Program-made: the position numbers and the translations under genes
From: Zygnema cylindricum
Lineage: Eukaryota > Streptophyta > Zygnematophyceae > Zygnematales > Zygnemataceae
Direction: 5' to 3'
NCBI GenBank assembly: GCA_037447655.1
Contig: JBBHKE010001973.1
Location: 835,954 to 899,953, forward strand
DNA length: 64,000 nt
The notes under the pieces: generated by a model
What the model was told of the DNA's origin: nothing
The model's input: the letters and a program-made list of their open reading frames with translations, nothing else
Databases searched by the model: none
Part shown: positions 23,897 through 33,500 of the stretch, piece after piece
How the letters are laid out: each line of letters opens with the position of its first letter
Numbering within the stretch: the stretch's first letter is position 1

Positions 23897-26800
23897 AGGG
23901 CGTGTCCCCATTTAACCGAATCTTTGAAACGTTACTTTGTATTTTAGCGCAGATTTTACGGTGTACTTTTCAAAGTGTGCGTCTGTCAATCGCTACTTGC
24001 GCGTTCATTACTTCGAATATGTGACAGTTGTAGACGTCTAAAAAATGTGCGACAGTCTACGAAACGAAATGTAAACGACTACGAAACTTCCGAAAATTGG
24101 TGACGTCTACAAAAACGGCGACGGTTGAAGACGTCGAGGTTTTTGTGACGTTGTAGATGCTCAGGGTTTTGTGACATAGCGAAGTCATGCTGCCATGTGA
24201 CGTCATCAGTATGTACACTTTCCGCCATGGTTTTCCGATATCGTTTTCTTATCTTTTATCATTCGATATGCCATCAAACTTAGACCAAAAATATTCAAAA
24301 AAAAGAAAAATATATATATCTTTCATTTGATACTATTATTGCTGCATCCCTTGTAAATAAGAGAGAAAGAGGAGTGGTCGAGTGAGAAAGAAGGGGAGAG
24401 ACGAGGACGACGTAAAATTTTGCAAAGGACCCATGAAGGAAAGTGGAGGTCCGAGACCCCTGCAAAATATTTCCCGTACATGTTTGTCATTTTTTTCGGT
24501 GCATGCGCGTGACAAGCAGTGAAAGAAATAGCGTGTTCTTTCCTTCGTGCAAAATATTTCGAAAACGTTTGACGCTTGCAATCCAGGTTTTCTATTTGTC
24601 AATAGGGTAGTATTTTGATTAAAATCAGGTCGGGATTTGATTCCAGTGCAAGTGAGAAGATGAGCTGGAAGTGGGTCGCGATGATAATGACGCCAAATTG
24701 CCATACCTTCCAAGTTACAAGATGACGCAAAATGTACTTGTGTTTTTGCCCGTTTTTCGTAAGGCGTAATATTTTCTCATTGGAAGTCCCATTTTCTGTG
24801 AAAACGACGCAAAAAAACCCTTACATGAACACATAGGAATAGGCCCTAACTGTCACTAGAATTTGTGTGCTCTTCCTTCAAAGTCTGGCCAGAATATTCA
24901 ATTTCAGGGCTCATGTACTTCCATGAACCTTTCACACCATTGGTGCTAGACGAGGAAATCATTAATTAAAAAATCTGAGATAGGGTCGAGGTAAATTTTT
25001 TCATTTAGTTTCTTGACAAATGTTTACATAATCGAAAAATTTCACACTAATAGACAGGTATGTTAGCGCATTCTATAGGCTCCCAACATCATTGCCATAT
25101 CTTTGAAAAACATTACTGCACAGGGTTCAAAATTTGAGAAACTAGATGCCAAAAGTCCAATAGTCAAACTGTAGGATTTTCCATACTACTGGGAGGCTGT
25201 CTCTTACCCTTCAAAACAAAGGTTCACCGTGGTAAACACCTCTCCTACGTAAACTTATATTAGTGTTAGTGCTTTTCCATCTCTTAAAACATGTTTTCTC
25301 CACACACCCGTCCAATTGTGGATCTGACGATTGCGATAGAAAGGTAAAATTCTCAGCTTCCGATTGGCGGTCTCACATTTACAAATTGGACAAGTGTGTA
25401 CAGAGAAAAGATGTTTTAAGTGGCAAAATAAATATAAACACTAGCAAATATACAGTATAACACAACATTCCAAAACCAGCTTTGACCAAATCACAAGTGT
25501 GGGCCATCTGGCTCCTAACAGGCTCTATCTCTACTTTATCTCTCTCAGTTTTATTACTCCACCGCAAAAAAAAACTGATACCGGCAAAGCACATTAACAC
25601 CTCATTTACACGCTCTGGAAAATGTGAAATATTGCAAAGAATGAACAAGAATTGAGTTTATACTACTACAATCAACAAACCGTGTGAAAAAACAATGGTT
25701 CCTTGGACAACAAGAGACTTACCCATAGTCAAGAAAGCATTAACAAACATTGTTAAAAAAACATTGACAAACAAAACGATGAGGCAAAAAAACAGGGTTT
25801 TCATTTTGCTCAGGGATTGAAGTATTTTCAAAAAGCCCTTTAAAGTTCCTAGTGGTAAAAAGAGTTACAATAGCAACGAAACATAAAAGGTTTTTTTTCA
25901 GATCCTCAATGTCTTTCCAACAATGTCAAAACCCAGTCAGTGGAATTGAGGCTTTATTCCAAAAAGGCTCTCCTTATACCAGAAGGTTTTAAGCTGAAAG
26001 GTGAAAGTTAAAAAGTTAGAAAAAAAAATTGGAAAGAAAAGATTCCATTCCTTCAACTCAAACCAGCCTGAGACAGACCACACTTAGGCTTGTACCATAC
26101 CTTCTTAGGTTTGAACCCACCTTCGGTTCACACTAAAAGGTTTTTTCAAACACAAATACAGAGCACCAAAAACAATAGCAAACCTGACAAAACATTTAAC
26201 TTTTGTCTTCTCTCCACAACCAAAAAGAACCCCGTTTTAACTTTTCATTTACTTTTTTTTCGAGCCTGAGTCCTTGCAGAATCCAAGAGGTTCTCCAATT
26301 CTGAACATTCTGGATCACTGTGTGGATATACCTAATGTTTACTCACAGGGCTCTCTTACAACATCCCTTTGGAAAAAAAAAAAAGATAACACAGTTTGTT
26401 TTGTTTTGTCCGTTTCCATCCGGTACGGATTTTTTTTTTGCAGGGGTCTCAAGGTTCCGATGCCATTTCACGTCGAGCCGACAATAGACGCAAAGTCAAA
26501 ACGCATCTTCTTGAACCGTGAAACGGCACAGGCTGGAGGGCGGTAGGTCTACAATGTCACGAAAAATCACGCGACGTCACAAGCAGTTACGAAAAATGAC
26601 GTGGGTCATCACAGATTGTAGACGTTGACAGCCGTCATGGGCATTGTCGACGTATACAGTCGTCACGCTCTAAGTGACGATTTCGTTTGGTACACATAGG
26701 GACACCCGAAATCCGGGTCCGCCGGATCTGCGCTAAAAAACAAAAAAAAATCTCTAAGTTTGAAGTACATAGAGACGCACCCTAAGAGACACACCATGCG

Positions 26801-27083
26801 AATACGTGTTCCTATTTGTTTATAGAAAATCCTTAATTTCAAATCACATCGGCCCTGTATTTTAAAGATAAGGTTGAAGATGACGTTTTTTGTCCTCGCA
26901 GTGGGTCGAAGAACACAAGACGACAAGATGTAGTACATTTCAAATTCGATGATGACGCAAAATGTACTTCTCTATTTTTCTATTTTATTGTACGGTTGAA
27001 ACTTACGCGGTACGGCTCTAAGTTTTACAGGAAAACGACAGAAAAAAACCCTTACTTAAGCACATAGAGACGCACCCTAAATA
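23897..27083. repeat. Block of degenerate DNA-transposon ends and subterminal GACGTC-rich repeats
   Basis: Several related end-like motifs occur: TTAGGGCGTGTCCCCAT at about 23897, and inverted versions ACATAGGAATAGGCCCTAA (to 24849), ACACATAGGGACACCC (26692-26707), ACATAGAGACGCACCCTAA (about 26765-26783) and again at about 27060-27078. A direct repeat of about 130 bp (ATGACGCAAAATGTACTT onward) is found at 24723-24850 and 26952-27080. Between the ends, 24020-24210 and 26547-26690 are dense in GTAGACGTC/GACGTCTAC-type motifs in opposite orientation, like subterminal repeats of cut-and-paste elements. There is no transposase frame. Boundaries of individual elements are uncertain. Confidence 0.55.
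25225..25457. mobile_element. TA-flanked MITE, type B
   Basis: It shares its interior with the copies at 32482, 34592 and 41116: TTAAAACATGTTTTCTCCAC near the left end and GACAAGTGTGTACAGAGAAA near the right end form long internal inverted arms, around a core with GATTGCGAT and CGATTGGCGGTCTC. The terminal bases are diverged. Confidence 0.7.
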
Positions 27084-27658
27084 ACGCTAATTCGGTGGCC
27101 TTTTAAAAAAAAATTAAACCTGAAGTACAATCCATAATTCTATATTTTCCTTCACGCCTTTTAGGGTTCTTTTTTTAATTAGCGTTAATAACGGAAGTAC
27201 ACTGCGATGTTTATAGTGTGGTGTACGGACAGGGCTTATCCGTACCAAAATGTACTTTTTGAAATAAACATATATAAAAGTCATTTAATGTAATTGCGCA
27301 TGCATGTGAATGTGCACTGGGAAAAGAGACGCAAACTTGAATATTCATATTTTGGCGAATTGTCAGAATCTGTACGGATACATATATTGATGTTGACATC
27401 GATACGGCGGGCATTTATTATTCAAAAAAACCCAAATTAGAATTAGTGATTAATTAGTATATATGTTTTTTTTGATTTTTTTTTTCTCTAATTAGCGTTA
27501 ATATTACTATTTTTTTTTTACGCTATTTATTCCTTTACTCTAATAGCGATTGGCGGTGTACTGTACTGCACTGTACGTGTGACAAACGGATGTTTTCGTT
27601 GCATGTCATACTCATGCGGACGCCAAGACGCTGTAGAATGTCTTAAGATGCTAAACTA

Positions 27659-27874
27659 CACCGCACATCGTTATTAGTGTTATTAACTCTAATTTGGGTT
27701 CTTAAAATCTTGATTTTTTCCCGCAATTAGTAGACACGATTTTCGAAATTAAATTAGCAACGCTATTTAAGGACGTGGACCATAATCTGCCACGTTTCTG
27801 GCACTAAATTAGAATCAATAACACTATTTTTTTTTACGCTATTTAAACTTTGACACTAATAACGATGCGCGGTG
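27659..27874. mobile_element. TA-flanked MITE, type C
   Basis: The ends CACCGCACATCGTTATTAGT and CACTAATAACGATGCGCGGTG form near-perfect inverted repeats, and TA lies on both sides (27657-27658 and 27875-27876), consistent with a TA target duplication. The interior contains GGACGTGGACCATAATCTGC, shared with the next copy and with 29259-29397. Confidence 0.85.
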
Positions 27875-27879
27875 TACTA

Positions 27880-28078
27880 CACCACTAATCGTTATTAGTG
27901 TTAATAAAACTAATGCGGTCTCGACTTTTTTTTACCAAAAATCACAAAATAGAGTTGATAACATTATTTAAGGACGTGGACTACAATTTGCCACGTTTCC
28001 TTGCTCTAAATTAGTATTGTTAATTCTAATTTTGCATTAACAATAATAAATCTTTAGCGCTAATAACGATGAGCAATG
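27880..28078. mobile_element. TA-flanked MITE, type C, second copy
   Basis: It begins CACCACTAATCGTTATTAGT and ends CTAATAACGATGAGCAATG, with TA at 27878-27879 and 28079-28080. The interior GGACGTGGACTACAATTTGC matches the preceding copy. Only five bases separate it from that copy, so the two sit almost in tandem. Confidence 0.8.
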
Positions 28079-29263
28079 TAGTGTTGTGTATCAGCAAGGT
28101 TTTGACTATAATCAATATGTACCTTTTTTTGGCTTGCCGATAATCGATATATCGGCACGATATATCGACACTGTTATCACCGTTAAAAATCTGATATTCA
28201 AGGTTTTTTATCACGATAACACCGGCAGAGGTCGCAAACAGTTAACCGAAACCGTAACCGACCGCCCGCGTCGGATCCGGAACGGATTCGGTTGCCAAAT
28301 TTGGGGGCCGGGCGGATTCGGGCGGTTGATTCACAGAAAAAAAATAAAAAATCGGTTACGGTCGGGTAAGCAAAAAACGAAAAAAAACGAAAGTTTTGTA
28401 CTATCCATCCTATCCAGCATTATTGTACTTTGTACTCTTGGTATCGTGGAAGGTATAAGGGAAATGTACCATTAATTTTGTACTTATTCGGTTACGGGCG
28501 GGTACGGGTAGTCGCGAGACATCGAGTTTCGGTTAACTTTTATTTTCGTAAACTCGTTTCGTGTAACGGTTAACAATTTTGGAGCGTGACATTACCGGGT
28601 CGGGCGTCGGGTACTCAGATTTTGAAAAAAAAAACGGTCGGTTTCGGTTATCTAAAATTTTGTCTTTTGAGACCTCTGAACACCGGTACCGATAACGCAC
28701 TATATTTTCACTTATCGCCGATAATAAATTTGTTGGTCTCGGAGCGATATAGCGGAACCCCTGACCGTTCGATAACTGATAACTATCGGCATCGGTATTA
28801 TCGCGATAAATTTCTTGCCGAAACACAACATTATAAATTACTACTTAACTGTAGTGTTATGTATTGTAGCTGATAACCGATATGTACCTTCTTTGACCTA
28901 CCAATAACCGATATATTGGTCCACTACATCGGTAACAGAATTATTGCGATAAAAAACCTATGTATCGTGATAAATTACCGATAAATATCGGGCCCGATAA
29001 TTATCTGCAATAACTATACGGTTCACACCGTACACTTGTACTGTTTTGTAAATTGTCATACGTGGCATCTCACACTAGAGAATGTGTATAATATAATACG
29101 GTATAGTAAAAAGTACTACGATATAGTATACTGTATTTTGTACACTTATCGGCGATAAAAAAATTGTTGGTTCCGGAGCGATATGGACTCCTCACCGTTC
29201 AATATCCGATAACTATCCGTATCGATTTTATCGCGCTAAGTTTTGACCTGATACACAACACCA
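28079..29263. mobile_element. Composite of hAT-like TAGTGTTGTGTATCGG elements
   Basis: Ends matching the intact element at 48078-48964 occur here as left end (28079, TAGTGTTGTGTATCAGCAAG), right end (to 28833, CCGAAACACAACATTA), left end again (28852, TAGTGTTATGTATTG) and right end again (to 29263, GATACACAACACCA). The interiors are built of GATAACCGATA and TATCGG palindromes. The target duplications no longer match, so this is an old or rearranged pair. A younger hAT copy (28226-28678) is inserted inside the first member. Confidence 0.7.
28226..28678. mobile_element. Nested non-autonomous hAT element with perfect 8-bp target duplication
   Basis: The ends CAGAGGTCGCAAA and (reverse complement) CAGAGGTCTCAAA are 13-bp inverted repeats with one mismatch. 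The flanks AACACCGG at 28218-28225 and AACACCGG at 28679-28686 are an exact 8-bp duplication, diagnostic of hAT insertion. The 453-bp interior is rich in GGTTACGG/GGTCGGGT-type repeats and has no coding capacity. It is inserted in an older TATCGG-rich element. Confidence 0.92.
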
Positions 29264-29397
29264 CAAAATAGTGTTAACAACACTATTAAAAGGCATGGAC
29301 TACAATCTGCCATGTCCACTCCCATAAAATTAGTATCAGTAATCCTAACTCCGCATTAACACTAATAAATCCTTAATGACAAAAACGTTGGGAGGTG
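29259..29397. mobile_element. Short TA-flanked MITE, type C
   Basis: It begins CACCACAAAATAGTG and ends GTTGGGAGGTG before TA (29398-29399). The internal GGCATGGACTACAATCTGCC matches the type C copies at 27659 and 27880. Its first five bases overlap the right end of the hAT-like composite. Confidence 0.65.
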
Positions 29398-29757
29398 TAG
29401 TGATGCTTAGCGCATCATCAACAAGTTTTCTGTACTTTTTGACACATTATAGAAATACAGTGAAAGATAGACAACCATACCATACTTAGCTTACACAGTC
29501 TGAAGATGCAAAGTTTACTCATAATATACAACGGGGACTGGTATAGTTAGGATGCCTAGAGCCTCATAAACTTCCAAGGCAATAGACTGATAGATGCCTT
29601 ATTCATTCTCACTAGAATACATGTACACATGCAGCAAGGTACCACAACTATAATTTACATTGCTTTTATTTAGATAGTACGTCTAACCACAACAATCATA
29701 TTAATCATTAGTAAATTGGAAGCCAATATTTAGTACGTACCTATCCAGAAATAGCTA

Positions 29758-29964
29758 CAACGAGAATCGTTATTAGAGTCGAGAAGTTATTAGCGAGCAG
29801 TTTATATATGTGTTATTAATTTTAATTCAGTTCATAATGACATAACTGATTCTTAAGTGTATCAAAATTAGCATCAAAAAACCAATTAGTCACCGATAAT
29901 ATTTCAGGTTCGAGGAGTAAAATACTTTATTACATTGGCACTAATAACGATACACAGGGCGTTG
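29758..29964. mobile_element. TA-flanked MITE, type A
   Basis: It is homologous along its length to 18229-18448: TAATTTTAATTCAGTTC, CATAATGACATAAC, AATTAGCATCAAAAAACCAA and the right end CACTAATAACGATACACAGG. TA precedes the left end. Confidence 0.7.
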
Positions 29965-30513
29965 CACTGGAATAGACCAATACAACCCATACTTCCCCCC
30001 AAAAAAAAATTGTATTTACCTGAAATTGATGGAAAAAAACCACCGAGAGAACATAAATATGAACATGATAAAAGTGTCAAATTGATGAAGAAGAGGAGCA
30101 GAGAAACGAGAGACATAGAAAAGTAATCGCCAACAATCATTGTTTTGTCTGCTGAATTTTTATACACTACTAAATTATCCGATTAAACAAACCCGCTTCA
30201 AAACCAGATAACTCAATATGAATTGAAACCCGAAGGAAGGTATGAAACAAGAAAAAAGAGTGCAGCCTAACAAACTTAAACCTCAAAGAAACTTGCTCAC
30301 AATAATCCTCCGAAAAATTACCCTGATTCTCCTTCAATAGGAGTGTTGGTACACTCTTTCCAACAAACTCTCTCCGCCTAAAAAATTTGCCGGCAAGCTA
30401 CCCGGAAATAGAATTAACCCCGAAACATAGTGGGAACCATAATAAAACGGGAACATAGTGGCACCATAACAAAGTGGAAACAGTGTGGAATCATAAAAAA
30501 AACCGAAAGATAA

Positions 30514-33500
30514 TTAATCCATAGGTGTTTTCACGGAAGGTTCTCCCACTTGTTCATCCATGTTCACTGCTTCTTCTGCTGCCTTAGCCGCCGTCTCGTA
30601 GCCTCGACTTTGGAGCGCCTCAACAAACTTTTTGGCCTCCGATACCTCGATCCTATATGGTGAATGAGCTCCAGACGGGAATTGACGACTCGATACTTCA
30701 TCTCTATAAGCGCAAAGAGCTTCCTGAATAACATTTCCTACTTGAGCGAATTGCTTGCAAAATTTGGGCGTCACCTGCACCAATTTTGTTTACAAACGGC
30801 TTATGATGTGAACATCATGCTTGAAAGCAAAATATAACAGGAACTAAGCAAAACAGAGCGAGTGAAAAAACATTTATCTTCTGTATTGACACATTTGGGA
30901 CGTCTCCTTTTTGATGGCCACAGAAAAGCGAAAAAGATACTGGTCTCAAATTAATGACTAAAGACAGACATCCCGAGTCAATCCCATGACTTCTATGAAC
31001 AAGGACCTGAGACAAACGCAAAATCCTTCAACCTTAACCCACCACATGGAGGAAATCTAGCATTTCAATATAAGACTTTAATCCAAAACTTTTAACAAAC
31101 ACCGACAGTAACCTGAACCTCCTTCCAAAGACAGTCTTTTTCTATCACCATCTGTACTTCAAAAAAGTTCCGGATCTCATTGTAACACTGATCTTAAATG
31201 GGTTTTCCTCCACTGGCTCTAAATCAGTTCTGGCAACTCACTTCCTCCAAATGTCCCATGGATAACTCCCTACGTTTAGCAAAACCAGAGAAAACCAAAA
31301 AAAAATGAAAAAACTCTTAAAACTCCTACCTTAGCGTGATGTGGATGCTGCATCATTCCCAGAAGATCGTGGTAAACAAGCACCTGCATTTCCCCTCCCT
31401 TTCAATTCACATAAACCCCCTCTTTCACTCTCTCCAAATTCACAAACTTTCCTCACTCAAACTATTCCAAAAGTGCACCGCACTTAAAGCCCCATGCAGA
31501 CCATAGTTCAAACCTGCGAAAACAACTGGAAAGGCTATGTGTGGTTGCCCCACACTATAAGCCTATTATATGGCTTAAATAAACGTATAAGTATTAGGCA
31601 CCCACTTGCAGCATCTCCAATTGTTTCCGCACATTTCAACTACGATGCAGTCTGCCATGTCAGAGAAAGTGAGACAAAACTCATGTGAAGAAGCAATTGT
31701 GGAAAAAAAAAAAGTTCGTTGACACCTGTCCACTGCAGAGTGGCCCAGCCCCAATTCCTATTGTGGGAATAGAGAGGGCATTTGTGACTGCTGCGGCCAC
31801 AGGAGAAGGAATGCATTCGAGAACGATGGCAAAACATCCCGCTTCTTGCAACGCTCTCGCATGCTCTAAAACCTGCAAAGCAAGTACGTACGTTTACACG
31901 AATTAATGGTTAAAAAGCAATAGGGCGTTCCCATTAACAACTTCAAATCCAACAGCTGTACAAAAGCTTCCTGCCGTTCCTCCTTCATGTCCAACACTAT
32001 TGAATCCCTCCTCCGATATCCTCCAATCCTCCCGAATCCTTCAACCCTGTCCTCCCCCCCCTCCCTTCCTTCCCTCCACCCATCCGTCCCACTCAAACCC
32101 ATCCCACCAACCATCCACCCATCCTCACAACCTCAATTCATCCACCTCACCGAACATCATCATCAACGTAACGAACTCCCAATCCAACCAACCAACCAAA
32201 TTCCCATCCGAATCCATCCGACCACCCACCAACTAACCAACCAGATCCTTTCCCCTTCCCTCCCGGCCCAAACCCCCCTTTCCCCTTCCTATCCACCCTC
32301 CGTCTCCCGACACGTAATCTCCTGATCCCCCATTGCCATTGCCAACCAGCCCTGGCCGGGCCTCCATTTCTATTTGACGGCGTCCATATTTCCCTCCTTC
32401 AAAATGCGAACAGCGCTGTCCACGGCCTGACACGCCCCCCTCGCGACATATGTCACATGGCAGATGGGATGGTCTGAGCTCCACCGTGCATCGCTATTCG
32501 CTGTACTGTTTTTTTCGCCACTTAAAATGACACTTGTCTCCGTGCACACTTGTGGGTTCTCATTTAGAGACCGCCAGTCGGAAGGTAAGAATCATGCCTT
32601 TCCATCGCAACCCGACGGATAAATAAGTAGACAAGGGTGCACGGAGAAAGTTGACTTAAAGGGGGAAAAAACATCAACGCTATTAGCGATCCAGAGTGTA
32701 CCTCTTTATCATATTCTCACAAAAAGAATTTTACGCACCATTCGAAAGTATTACAACCACCTGTCAAAGAGGACAGCTGCCAAAACTCTCAGATAGAAAG
32801 AGAAAGACTGTAACTTCAGATGATCCATTGTCTTCCTCTTCCTCTTCCTGTTCCTGTCTGAATCTCAATTCTTCGACTGTTACTTGTTCTCCAGTCTCCT
32901 CCGTCTCTATTACTCCTCCCTCGTTCAATTTCCCGTCTTTCAGTCTTGTCCCTCCAGAATTACAGTACCTCCCCAATCCTTCCTTTCTCATACGCCCTTT
33001 CTTTCTATTCTATCCCTAAACTCTCCTTCCTGCCTTGCTTGTGCTTTTAAGTTCCTGCTCCTGTCCCTCTAGTTCTCCTACCAACTCCTTCTCCTCAGTC
33101 TTGCTGTCTCGTTAGCCCCTGTTGTCCTCTCCACTACAGATTATCAAACTTCGGGAGAATCTGACAGGATCTAAAATTGGTGTGGATGATGACGTGTCTA
33201 TGAACTTAATAGCACATAGAACTATTAAAGCAGTTAAGGAGATACCCTGTGAAGTGTTGGTTTACAGCGGTTGGGCAGCATCAATAACGGATGGATGACA
33301 ATCGCACCTGAGAAGTACTCTTCTCATAGCTCCCAAAAGGCAGGTCCCCCACAAGCAGAGGTCGCCTAGCTCCCCTTGCTACTGCTCTTCACCCTCTCTC
33401 CCCCCAACCCCACAAACTTTTTTCCAAATTACTCCAAAATTAAAATTAGAATTCAATAACGCCATTTCCACACTAAACTATTGGTTTTCAGCTCACTTGG

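Noticed and set aside
24836-27080. CCCTAA motifs suggesting interstitial telomere repeats
   Set aside because: They are single copies at the ends of a dispersed repeat (ACATAGAGACGCACCCTAA), not tandem arrays.
28086-28873. Open frames over the TATCGG-rich elements
   Set aside because: They cross the boundaries of nested non-autonomous transposons and contain no transposase motif.
31866-32484. Long open frames on both strands of the CCATCC region
   Set aside because: Low-complexity composition produces them; no similarity to KPHMT or another family.
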